Below, one piece after another: positions 37,144-48,200 of a stretch of DNA of 64,000 nt. Every line of letters starts with the position of its first letter. The stretch's first letter is position 1. The notes beneath the pieces were generated by a model. It had not been told where the DNA came from, searched no databases, and saw only the letters and a program-made list of their open reading frames with translations. The stretch comes from Vesta saturnalis (lineage: Eukaryota > Arthropoda > Insecta > Coleoptera > Lampyridae). The stretch is taken from assembly GCA_036346205.1 (NCBI GenBank), contig JARFJB010000106.1:1-64000 (forward strand), written 5' to 3'. Made by a program: the position numbers and the translations under genes.

Positions 37144-37181
37144 GGGTCCAGCTAAGTCTTCGGACTTGACAGCTGGTTCCC
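37144..37181 (-). ncRNA. Conserved 3' UTR hairpin (copy 2)
   Basis: Minus-strand order GGG-AA-CCAGCT-GTC-AAGTC-(CGAA)-GACTT-AGCTGG-A-CCC. All arms pair, and the layout matches 18,940-18,978 with a different apical loop. Confidence 0.65.
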
Positions 37182-37901
37182 GTTATATACATATTTATAT
37201 ATATACAAATCATTTTTATTTCCTATTCTTAAAATACTATGACGCTTGTACATTTGATATTATTTAAGTTTCTATTTTATTTATTTGAGGTTTTGCATCA
37301 AGATAAATTGTTTCATTTTTTAAATTTAAGATGTACATTAAGATGTAAATTTTCTGTAGTCATTTTTTTTATACATTTCTATGTACAGGTATACACATAT
37401 ATACATACGTATATAGATATACACACACACATATACATACACATTTTTTTTTAAACTAGGTTTACCGTTTATAATCACGTATTTTGTTTCATCTTATAAT
37501 ATAATTGTTTTCAATTTATAGTTTTATCTCCAAAATGATTAATTTGATACAAACAATAATATAAACTTGATATAACCTAATAATTATTAATCATCAAGCT
37601 TTATGTAAATTTTGCAATTCGTTACTCACATTATTTGATATAAAGAAAATATTGCATTCTATGATAAAAATATCAACAAGCACATGTCTAACTATATTAC
37701 AGTAATACGATTTATATTGCAATTCAATTATCTAACATTCTAACTGATAAATGAAAGAAATAATTCTGATATAAACAAGAAATTATTTTTTAAAGAAACA
37801 TCTAAAATCATAAAATTAATATTATGCTCTATAAAATATATATTATCAATAAAAATAACTGTTCATTACATTACATTGACAAACAAAAGTAAATCAAGGA
37901 A

Positions 37902-38180
37902 TTACGATAAAATATATTTATCTAATTCACTTAACGAACTTATATGAATGGCTTTGCTGTTTTCATCTTTTTTGACGAGAATTCTACCACTTTTAACCCA
38001 TACAAACTTAAACCTATGCACTAAAGCCCGTCTTTTTGTTTCCAGTAGTAAATTTCTGCCACTAGTTGTGAGTCTCTCAATCTCATTAAAAAACCAGTGC
38101 CTTCTTTCTTTCTTATCATCAGATGTTAATTTTCTCCACCATTCCTTCCCATTTTTAATAATCTTGTGCTTATCCGCCTC
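37902..38180 (-). pseudogene. FP25K-like C-terminal domain of a LINE ORF1 (fragment)
   Basis: About 92 codons are open to the stop: KEWWRKLTSDDKKERR, an ERLTTSGRNLLLETKR helix, then RFKFVWVKSGRILVKKDENS and a SSLSELDKYI end. The FVWVKxGRILVKKDE pattern resembles the C-terminal domain shared by baculovirus FP25K and ORF1-like proteins of some insect LINEs. The Ile-run upstream in the same frame is only translated (AAT)n repeat. The normal N-terminal half is missing, so the insert is 5'-truncated. In typical LINEs ORF1 precedes ORF2, and no ORF2 follows here, so the placement is odd. Confidence 0.45.

Positions 38181-38214
<34 letters not shown>
38181..38214. repeat. (AAT)n tract, target of copy D
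   Basis: About 11 AAT units ending in A, immediately followed by the GGGG of the copy D ribozyme. Confidence 0.92.
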
Positions 38215-38274
38215 GGGGAGTAAAGTCGAACCAGCACCTCCACGTGGTACTCCCCGGGTAATGCTAACGCTGGT
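38215..38274 (+). ncRNA. HDV-like self-cleaving ribozyme at the 5' end of copy D
   Basis: The nested double-pseudoknot layout is met in order. P1 is GGGGAGT (38,215-38,221) with ACTCCCC (38,249-38,255), seven perfect pairs. P2 is ACCAGC (38,230-38,235) with GCTGGT (38,269-38,274), six perfect pairs. P3 is ACC/GGT (38,236-38,238 with 38,246-38,248), closing a loop TCCACGT. CC in that loop can pair with GG at 38,256-38,257 (P1.1). The joining strand holds GCTAAC, with C38,264 as the candidate catalytic cytosine before P2. P4 is minimal or absent. Cleavage would fall before G38,215, the exact junction with the (AAT)n target. Such ribozymes are known to free the 5' ends of R2, RTE and related LINEs. 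Confidence 0.8.
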
Positions 38275-38515
38275 CGCATACTGTTTTGTCATATATTCGT
38301 TCCTTCCGTCCGTTGTCTACACTTGTGTTTCTCTTCGGAGAGTAAACTCTACTATACAAATCTGAAATCTAAGGTGTTATGCGATCCGTGCCAAGAGATG
38401 AATGGCTATGCGAAGTAAGTCGCTAACGGAGCCTTCTAGATACCTGGCTGCCTCTAGTTGTAATCAGTCAAGCCTTGCTACGGTATGGGACCACTGCCGT
38501 TTTCGTGGGAATTGT

Positions 38516-39699
38516 ATGGATAATCAGCAATCAAACATAGAGTCGTCCACCTCTTTAAACGTGGGTACGGCGGGGGGTCCGTCCAAAATCCCTCACTCTC
38601 TAATATAAACAGTGAAAAGGAGGATAGTTGTCCCCGGTTCTTGTTTATAGAAAAAATAGAAGGAGATTTCTCCACATTGAGTCCTTTCTTGATTTCAAAA
38701 TGTTTATTTGGATTAGTTGGAAGAGTAGAGGAAGTGAAAAAGATTAAAGGAATGTTACTTATTAAAACAGTATCGAATAAACAACCCAAACGTTTGTTAC
38801 AGCTAAATAGATTCTGTGGGTTTGATGTAAGTGTCAAACCACACGATACTTTAAATACATCAAAAGGTGTTATATACTGCAGAGATTTCTTAAACTGCAG
38901 CGAGGAAGAAATCTTGGAAGGATTATCGGAAATAAATGTAATCGCTGTAAAACGAATAAAAACAAAAAGTGGAGGTATTCTTAGAGATACTCCTAACCTT
39001 ATACTGACCTTTAATACCACGTCTTTACCTAAGACCATAAATGCAGCCTATTATACTTTGCGAGTGAGACCATATATTCCGGCTCCAATGCGTTGTTTTA
39101 AATGTCAAAGGTTTGGTCATACTATCTTTAAATGTGAAAGTCCGCAAGTTTGTGTGTGCGGCAAATGTGAAGTCCCAGTCTGTTGTCCTAACTGCAGTGG
39201 AGATCACCCTGCAAATTCGAAGGCGTGTACTGTCTATAGAAAAGAGATTGAGATTCAAGAAATAAGAGTTACACAGAAGGTTACATATCCAGAAGCTAGG
39301 CGTATGGTGGGTAGTGTGGTGACATCCGGTAACTCATACGCAAACATTGCAGCACATAAGTCTGTTATCAGTCACCCTCAGGTGAATATTATACCTGAAA
39401 TAAAAAATATAGTCAATAAGGAAATAAAAACGTTTACTTCGGTCTTAATGGAGTATATCAGAAAGTCGCTATCTATGTCAACAGTATGTAAAGAGGCGGC
39501 GAAAGAGATTGAAACTGTAATGGATGAAGAATCCAGGGGTGCAAAGAGAAAACCTTCTTTGACAAGATCTCAATGTACAGAATCGAGTGTAACTTCTGTG
39601 GATGAAAAGACAGAGCAAGCCAAACAGCCTAAAAAGAAGAAAAGATGGCCCAAGGGGAAACCTAGGGGCTCTAGTACCCAACGTGGGTCGCAAGAATAG
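38516..39699 (+). pseudogene. ORF1 of copy D, broken
   Basis: The ATG at 38,516 follows GTGGGAATTGT; its frame reads MDNQQSNIESSTSLNV and stops at 38,606. The main frame is open from about 38,611 to the TAG at 39,699: PRFLFIEK, SNKQPKRLLQLN, LNCSEEEILEGL, VKRIKTKSGG. Knuckle 1 (CFKCQRFGHTIFKC) and knuckle 3 (CPNCSGDHPANSKAC) are intact. Knuckle 2 is shortened to CVCGKCEVPVC, lacking the His-containing segment seen in B, C and E. The C-terminus is basic (KKKKRWPKGKPRG). Confidence 0.78.
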
Positions 39700-39819
39700 T
39701 CATAGACTGTGATATCTACTAGTCAAGGTTCAAACCCACGTGATTAAAATCTGTGATATTTTATTACTGTGTTTGTTGACGTTTTATAATTTATTTATAT
39801 TATCAATTATCTGTGATAG

Positions 39820-42800
39820 ATGTATATTTGTCCTCGTTCATGTACCCAGTCAATCGATGTAAAAACAAATCGAGTATTCATTTTACAACAAATAACAAAA
39901 TTCATAAAAATTATCCAGTGGAATTGTAGGGGACTATCCAACAACCTGAACGAGCTGAAACTGCTAATTCAAAAGCATACCCCAGTGTGTGTTGCTCTTC
40001 AAGAAACGCACTTGAAACCTAGAAGTAAATATAACATCAAAGGTTTTAACCTAATAAGAAGAGATTTTTACTCACCTCAAAGAGCCTGTGGCGGAGTAGC
40101 TTTTGCAATCCGAAAAGACACGCCATACAAAAGAGTAAATATAGACACCCCATATCAAGCTGCAGCAGTAAAACTTGAAATTAACGAAGGTTTTACACTA
40201 TGTAATATTTACCTCCCCAATACAAGTTATAATGTTGGAGAGATTGGAAAAATTATCAACCAGCTACCAACACCTTTGATCCTTGTTGGCGATTTTAATT
40301 CCCACAATATAGTCTGGGGCTCTACTTCAAACGATGCCCGCGGTAAGGAACTCTTAGATCTTATAGAAAATAGAAACCTTAGTATTCTAAATGATAATTC
40401 GGCTACCTATTTCAATGCAAGATTAGGAAGGTTTGATTGCATTGACTTATCGATATGTTCACCAACTATACATACTAACCTGAAATGGGAAGTGGAAAAT
40501 GACCCACACAACAGTGATCATTTCCCAATAATTACAAGTATCCGAGGTGACAATCCAATGATCAAAACTGTATCCAAATTCAAAATTCAGCAAGCCGATT
40601 GGGACCGCTTTACAAAACTGCTTAACCCTCCAAACGACGATAGGTTGAACCTTGAAACATTAACACAATCTATTTTGAAAGCTGCAGAGGATAGCATACC
40701 AAAGTCCAAGGCTCGATACATCACTAAGATGGTCCCATGGTGGTCATCTGGATAAAAGAAAAAATATCGTTAAAGAAAAAAGCTTTAAATAGATTCCGAC
40801 ATAGCCCCACGTTGGATAACCTCGTTGAGTTTAAAAAACGTTGAGCAGAGTGTCGACGGGAAATTCTAGCAGCACAAAGAAAATCGTGGCGGGATTATGT
40901 ATCTATCATCACACCATACGCAACAAGCCATGAAATATGGAGAAAGATTGGTGCTATATCCGGTAAAACTCGATGCAACTATCCGGTATCTCTCTGCAAA
41001 GCAGATGAGGTTGTAACAAATAAACTGATGGATATACCTAATACTCTTGCAGATAAATTTTATCAAGTCAGTAGTTCTTCAAACTACCCTGATTCTTTTC
41101 TAGAACTCAAGACTGATAAGGAAGCAAGCCCTATTGATTTTGATACGAAAGATAATCTAGAATATAACTTTCCTTTTACACTGGAAGAGTTAGAAACCGC
41201 AATTCAGCGCACCAAATCTTGTTCGCCGGGATACGATGGTATTCATAACCAAATGCTTCGCCATTCCAGCACAGAAATGAAAAAATGTATTTTAAAATTC
41301 TTTAATACATGCTGGAAAGAATGCACCTACCCGTCAGAATGGAAACAAGCTGTTGTGGTCCCAATATTAAAATCGGGAAGAGACCTAATGTTGGCAAAAC
41401 ACTACCGTCCAATCAGCTTGACCTGCTTAGGCAAAGTATTAGAAAAATTGGTAAACGAACGCCTGCAGTTATTTTTAGAGAATAGGCACATATTTGTTTC
41501 TTACCAAACCGGATTTAGGAAGGGTAGGTCAACAGTTGATCACTTGGTCAAGCTGAGTGACAAAATATTGAGGGCATTTGAAAATGGAGAGCATCTGGTA
41601 GCAGTCTTCTTCGACATTAAAGGAGCGTACGACATGACGTGGAGACACGGTATACTACAAAATATATTTAGATATAGCTTACGAGGAAACTTACCTAAAT
41701 TTGTACACTCGTTTTTGCAAAATCGCAAATTCGTCGTTAGAGATGTAGACGCCCACTCAAAAGAGCACATCCTAGAGAATGGGGTACTGCAAGGTTCAAC
41801 GTTGAGTTGTACACTGTTTGCTATCGCCATAAATGAAATAGCCTCAGGTGTTATGGGTGAAGTGGACAAATGTTTATACGTTGACGACCTTATGATCTGT
41901 TACGCCGGTAAATCGACTGGTGGCATTACAGCGAAATTACAAGAGGCAATCAACCAAATACAAAAAAATGCAAATTCTGTAGGGTATGTACTCCCGAAAA
42001 AAAAATCAAAATGTATACATTTTCTCCGACTTAGGAAACCACACTACGGTCCAGTATTATTTCTGAATGGCAGAATAATTAGCATAACTCAAGAAATAAA
42101 GTTTCTGGGGCTCAACTTTGATAGCGAGTTGAGATGGAATAGACACCTCGAAAGTCTTATAGCTTCCAGCAGTCAATTATTGAATATACTTAGGGTACTT
42201 GCTCACCAGAAGTGGGGAGCTGACCCTAAAACACTTCTTGACATCTACAAGGCTCTGATCTTGTCCTGAATAGACTACGGATGCCAAGTGTATTCTACGT
42301 GTAATGAAACACTGCTGCGACAACTAAATAAGGTTCAGAACCTTGCAATCAGGTACTCCTTAGGAGCCTTTCCAACAACACCAGTTAGTGCCCTTTGCGT
42401 CGAAGCAAATATTCCTCCTCTTGTTTTCTGTCGGAAACAGATAATAACTAACTATTACCTAAAAGCATCGTTAGACAATGAGCATCCAAATTATAGGACT
42501 CTCGTTGATGACACTAGGCATACACGATTATACAGATGTAGATCAATCGGCCAAAGAGCAAGGGAACACCTTAGAGATCTTAATCCAAACGATGAGGACC
42601 TGTCTAACATGACAAAGGAAGTTCGACAGAAATTTGTAAAGAATCGAGTATGTGAGCGCTGGCAGGAGCAATGGACGGAAACCAATGCTACGTTAAAGAA
42701 AGTTAAACCGACCCTTAAACCGTTATTCCACCTCGGTATACAACGCAGCAACTTGATGAGGTTATATAGGCTCCGCTTAGGACATACTGCTCTTACCCAT

Positions 42801-43015
42801 AGGTACTTGTTAGCGGGTGAAGAGCCACCAAAATGTGAGAGATGTTGAGTAGGTTTGACTGCCGAACACTTACTTTGTCAATGTGAACAGTATGTGGTGG
42901 GACGAAACTTATTCGCTATTAGTGCAATGTGGGCCGCCAACTTGACAACCAGCGAACACTGTAGTAACAAAATAAAATACTTATCTTTTTTGGGATTTTT
43001 TAATGGTGTACTTTA
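39820..43015 (+). pseudogene. ORF2 of copy D (EN-RT, no RNase H), broken
   Basis: The first ATG gives a 27-residue N-terminal extension; the position of the other copies' ATG is TTC here. EN is complete: LQETHLKPRS, VGDFNSHN, CIDLSIC, SDHFPII. The frame breaks at 40,753, with a further TGA near 40,845. RT runs from ~41,028: HYRPISLTC, LENGVLQGSTLS, LYVDDLMI. TGA codons interrupt at 42,267 and 42,846. After the RT thumb region the protein passes directly from LRDLNPNDEDL to the post-RNase H segment (ERWQEQW, RLRLGHTALTHRYL, CERC). About 180-200 residues of RNase H are absent without any frame scar. Confidence 0.85.
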
Positions 43016-43446
43016 AATTATACAATCTAAACGTTTCGATAACACTTACAGTTATCTTCGTCAGTAGTAATGTTAGTTAAAAATTGTTAAAGATGTAGTA
43101 AACAATTTTGTCAAATTTGAAAAATTCAAACATAAACATAAGCCTGTAGTAACACATTAAAATTTATGCGAGCAACAGGTAAATTGGATGAACTGTAAAT
43201 AGTTCCATTAAATTTTAAATCAATTCATGATTGCATAAGTATTATTCCCACCTGTGATATTTTTTGCAATTACCATCATAATGGAAAAGTATAAAAGCTA
43301 ATGGCCCCAGAAGCCTACGCCAAAGGTGAGGTTTTAGTGGGTAGGCCCGGAAACGGGAGAGCCCCACACTACCCGGTTATTCCCCCGGTGGGTGCATAAG
43401 GAGCATTTCCCCGCCTGTCTAAAAAAAAAAAAATAATAATAATAAT
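43016..43446 (+). other. Atypical 3' end of copy D
   Basis: In A, B, C and E the ORF2 stop lies only ~50-140 bp from the tail, with the two-stem hairpin between. Here 430 bp intervene and the hairpin is missing. The last ~130 bp (43,300-43,421) are GC-rich, with a GGGTAG/CTACCC stem enclosing CCCG-GAAA-CGGG. This resembles GC-rich 3' ends seen in R1-clade LINEs (from memory, not checked). An ACGTTTCGATAACACTTACAG segment lies at 43,031. It may be an insertion or a template-switch chimera. Confidence 0.55.
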
Positions 43447-43821
43447 AGTCCCCCCAAGGTATACACCTTGTCGTGCTAGTGGGGCTCAGTAGCCACTGTT
43501 GCCAGCAGTGGTGAAGCCAAGCTATCCCAGACTGTCAATGTTCGTCGTATTCGTGTCTTTCCACTCTTCAACTATGTGTGAGCTTAGGTCCTACGTCATT
43601 CTTTGTCATGTCTTTTGTTCTTTGTGCTGAGCACACAGCATTACCAAAGCCGCAATATAAGGTGTAAATCTATCCTGCCGAGAGATGAATGGTTGTGCGA
43701 AAGTCAACCGCTAACGATGTCCTTCGGATAACAGCCGACATCCGATTGTATTTAGGCTTACTGGGGTAAGGGAGCACTGCCTCAGCTGACAGTATTTTTC
43801 TGCCCTACTCGTGGGAACAAC

Positions 43822-45033
43822 ATGAGCCATAAAAACCAAAACGTACAGAGTGTCAGCTCTTTAAATATGGAGGTATCGGAGGGTCCACCTATAAAACCAG
43901 CCAATAAGACCTCGTTAACCGAGGTCTCCCCCACAAGAAAGGAAAAGGCGGTAGATTTACCTCGGTTCCTTCTTGTTAAGAAAGGTGAAGGAGATTTCTT
44001 TAAAGTTTCTCCTTTTTTAATCGCTAAAACCATGTTTGGAATAATCGGAAATACGAAGAGTATAAGAAAAGTAAGAGAAGGTTTGTTAGTAGAGACAATA
44101 TCGAACCCTCAGTCCAAAAGGCTACTATCCACTACACGATTCGCGGATATAGAAGTAACAGTGTCACCACACCAGACGCTAAACTATTCTAAAGGTGTCG
44201 TTTATTGTCCCGACTTTTTAAATTATAGTATCGAAGAAATTGTAGAAGGACTGCAGAATGTGAAAGTAATCGCGGTTAAGCGTATAAGAACCCGTAAACA
44301 TGGACAATTGGTAGACACACCAAATCATATCTTAACATTTGATACACCTGTACTTCCTCAGAGAATTATAGGTGCAATATATCCGCTTCGAGTGAGAGCA
44401 TACATTCCTCCTCCGGTGCGCTGTTTCCGTTGTCAAAAGTTTGGTCACACTGCAATGTCATGTACAGCGGAACAAATTTGTGCATGTGGTAAAAGTCCGC
44501 ACGGAGACAGTCCATGTGGGGAACCAATCAAATGTATAAACTGTGAAGGACCTCATCTAGCACGATCTAAAAACTGCACTATATATCAAAGAGAAATGGC
44601 AATACAAGAGCTTAGAGTCACAAAGAAAATATCGTACTTTGAAGCAAAAGAGGAACTCAAGCTTTCGCCAGTAACTACGCGTAAATCATTCGCACAAGTA
44701 ACAGCAAGCACGGAATTCCAAGCAAAAAGTTTAATGCGGGAAATTATTCCTGAACTAAAAACTCTCATTTCAGAAACGGTAAAACAAGAACTTAAATTAT
44801 TTATTCCGAAGAATGTACATTCAACAAATGCCGATGTACAAAATTTAGAACCAGGGCCCAATACTAGGTCTGAAAAAGGGAGTTGTCAGTTACTCCACCA
44901 ATAGGTGAAGATCCAGAGCCTTTGTTCATACACCCCTCTCAGAGGGCACAAAAAAAGAAAGGTTGGCAACTAGGAAGATCTAGGAAGCCACGTCAGGATA
45001 GTCAATCCTCAAACGAGAATTTGACAACTTGAC
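43822..45033 (+). pseudogene. ORF1 of copy E, one late frameshift
   Basis: It is open from the ATG after GTGGGAACAAC for 360 codons to 44,904; a frameshift near 44,875 puts the last ~50 codons (GEDPEPLFIHP, then a basic KKKGWQ-type end) in another frame, to the TGA at 45,033. Domains: acidic/polar N-terminus, PRFLLVKKGEGDFF, SNPQSKRLLSTTRF, LNYSIEEIVEGLQ. Knuckles are CFRCQKFGHTAMSC (~200), CACGKSPHGDSPC and CINCEGPHLARSKNC. Function is as for ORF1-B. Only the basic tail would be lost from the product. Confidence 0.85.
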
Positions 45034-45218
45034 GTAAACGTGATAGATTTCTGTGATATATTTCTGTGATACACTTCTGTGATATATTTATGTGAGATTG
45101 TTGTCTTTTCGTGTATAAAGTTTGTCCTTTTGAATTTATTTATTAATCTAATCTATTAACTTTATTTATTTATAGTTTTATTTATTCTTATTTTATTATA
45201 ACTAAAATCAAATCATCC

Positions 45219-48200
45219 ATGCATACTATAATTCAATGGAATTGCAACGGGTGCCGAAAAAGTTCTGCAGAAATAAAGTTAATGCTGAAAGAATTCTCTC
45301 CATTAGTAATAGCCTTACAAGCAACACATTTTAGAATAAATCACGAATTTGTATTGCATCGATATAGTTGCTGTCGTCATGATGCAGAACATACCAGTCG
45401 AGCTAGTGGCGGAGTTTCAATTTTTGTTCACCAAGATTGTGTATTTAAGCAAATAAATCTAAATACTCGATTACAAGCGGTTGCGGTGACAGTTGAATTT
45501 CCTATTAACGTCACTATATGCAACATATACTTACCTGACGGTAATTGGTTGCGACAAGATATTGACGATCTTACCGCTCAACTTCGAGGACCGTTCTTAT
45601 TGATCGGGGACTTTAACGCACACAGTCCGTTGTGGGGTTCAACAAAACGTGACGTTAAAGGGAAAATAGTAGAGCAGTTCCTTGATCAGGAAGAACTCAC
45701 TTTGTTGAATGATGGTAGGCCTACGTTTTTTAATTCTAGATCCAATGAGTTTACCGCGATTGATTTATCTATATGTACAACAAGAATAGCTTTAAACTAT
45801 ACGTGGACTACTATCATAGATCTTCACGGAAGCGACCATGGTCCAGTACTTATACAGACAATAAAACAGAACATACCTCCACTACGTTTTACTAAATGGC
45901 ACTTAGAACGAGCAAATTGGGATTCATATAAGCAAAGAATTACGCCAATCAACCGAGAGTTAAATTTGGAATGTATGGTTGAAGAATTTGGCAATTCAAT
46001 CCTAAATTCTGCTTCAGAAACTATACCCAAATCAAGTAATAAAATTCATAAAGTTACTGTTCCTTGGTGGAACCCCAGCATTGAGGCAGCCATCAAAAAC
46101 AGGAAAAGATCGTTGAAAAAGTTTATGTCAAATCCAATTATAGAAAATATGGTGGAGTTTAAAAGGCTACGTGCTTTGGCGCGGAAGAAAATAAAAGAGG
46201 TACAGAGAAGGACCTGGCAAATCTTTGTTAATACTATCACGTCAAATACACCACCTTCGATAATATGGAAGAAGATAAAAGCTATCTCCGGAAAATTAAA
46301 AGGTAGTAATTTACCGAAGTTACGAAAGGGTGATGAATTAGTAACCGAATCCTTTGATGTTGCAGAATTGCTTGCCAAACACTACGCACAAGTAAGCTGC
46401 ACAAACAACTACTCTCTAGAATTTATCGAAAATAAAGAACAACGTGAAGAGCCCCTCGATTTTTCTGAAAAACACGGGCAAACATACAATGGGAATATAA
46501 CAATGACCGAATTAAAAAATGAAATAAAAGAACTTAAAAATACAGTAGCAGGTATAGATAACATCTGTAGTGCACTGTTAAAGAATTTACCAGAAACAGA
46601 TCTACACGACCTTCTGTTTATTTTTAATAAAATATGGAGAGAAGGTAATTATCCTCAAAAGTGGAAAACTGCTGTAATTGTCCCACTTCCTAAGAAAAAT
46701 ACAGATTCCTTAGAACCGGTCAATTACAGACCAATATCATTAACAAGCTGTGTAGGCAAGATTCTGGAAAGGATAGTTAATAAAAGATTAGTCAATCTAA
46801 TAGAAGAAAACAAGTGGATAAACCATTTTCAAGCCGGATTTCGGAAAAATTACTCCACAAACGATAACCTGGTAAACCTTGCTGCAACAGTCCAAGAAAG
46901 CTTCAATAATAGAGAACACCTCACCGCAGTATTTTTTGATGTAGTGAAGGCGTATGATACGGTTTGGAGGTACTCTGTGTTAAAAAGGATACACGACTGG
47001 GGAATTATGGGAAATATGGCGTACTTCATTAGGTCCTTTTTAAGTGATAGACACTTTAAAGTTAGGATAGGGAGTAGCTTGTCATCTACACACAGCTTAG
47101 AAAACGGGATTCCTCAGGGTTCACCAATTAGTGTTACCCTATTTATTATCGCGGTGAACAATATAACACAATCGTTAAATCCAGAAATCGGCCGCTGCTT
47201 ATATGTTGACGACATACCTATGTATATGTCATCTAACAGAGAATACCCAGCAAATTCTCTAATCCAAGAGGGTATTAACGAAATTGTGCGACAAGCAGAA
47301 GACGTAGGTTTTCGGATTTCTGCAGAGAAATCCGTATACATGCACTTTTGTAAGCTACGAATTCCACACTATCCACCAAACCTGTTTCTTAAAGGTAAGC
47401 CGTTGCTATGCGCAGAAAAAGTAAAATTTCTAGGACTCGTGTTAGACCCAGCACTTACGTGGAAGTACCATATCGAGGAATTAGAAATTAATACAAGAAA
47501 ATCTCTTAACTTAATAAAATGCTTAGCTAACATTAAATGGGGTGCAAATAGAGAAGTTTTAATCCGGTTGTATAAAACATTAATCCTCTCCAGGATAGAT
47601 TATGGGAGCATAGTTTACAGATCGGCGTGTAAAACTCGACTAAACTAATTGGATGTTATACAAAACCTCTCACTAAGATACGCTATCGGAGCCTTTCCAA
47701 CCAGCCCAATTAGTAGTCTCTACGTCGCAGCAGGAGTACTGCCCTTAATGTTAAGGAGAATGTGGCTACTTTTGAAGTATACATCCAAAATCCGATCGAT
47801 TGATACACATTTTAATCACCAGCTGCTGTATAAAGAACAAGTACACACAAAACTGAATATACCTTTATATTCAGCGATAGCTAGCGCTTGTAAACTGGTA
47901 AAAATAAACGACACCGAATTAGGAAATCTCTCCGAAATTAGCATAAAAGTTAACGAGTTGTGGCAAGACATGTGGAATAATGAAAATAGAGAATTACAAC
48001 AACATTTCCCATTAGTAAACGCTCGAAAGCCTTACACTTTAATGTCAAGAAAAGAAGGAGTTGTATTAACTCGTCTCAGAATCGGACATACCAAATTAAC
48101 CCATTCCTATTTACTCAAAAATGCCCCTATCAACATGTGCAATTCGTGTAACTGTCCGATTACGGTTAAACACTTGCTAGTAGAATGCGACGAACTTAAA

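Larger units (their letters stand above)
37074..38180 (-). mobile_element. Minus-strand LINE-like fragment between AAT tracts
   Basis: It is bounded by the tail of C on one side and (AAT)n on the other. Read on the minus strand, a short coding remnant (38,180-37,902) is followed by ~800 bp of AT-rich 3' UTR with TA/CA-rich runs (about 37,380-37,445), a conserved hairpin and a terminal (ATTC)n/(ATT)n tail. The same 3' end occurs at 18,905. It looks like a 5'-truncated LINE of a family unrelated to the I-like array. The clade is not determined. Confidence 0.6.
38215..43446 (+). mobile_element. I-like non-LTR retrotransposon copy D (RNase H-less subtype)
   Basis: The head is GGGGAGT, folding as an HDV-like ribozyme; the tail is A13 + (AAT)n at 43,422-43,446. 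The 5' UTR (~300 bp) is shorter than in A-C and shares a segment with E (the AGAGATGAATGG region: D ~38,394, E ~43,681). ORF1 and ORF2 are both broken. ORF2 has no RNase H domain, as in E. The last 430 bp before the tail do not match the 3' ends of the other copies. Confidence 0.85.
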
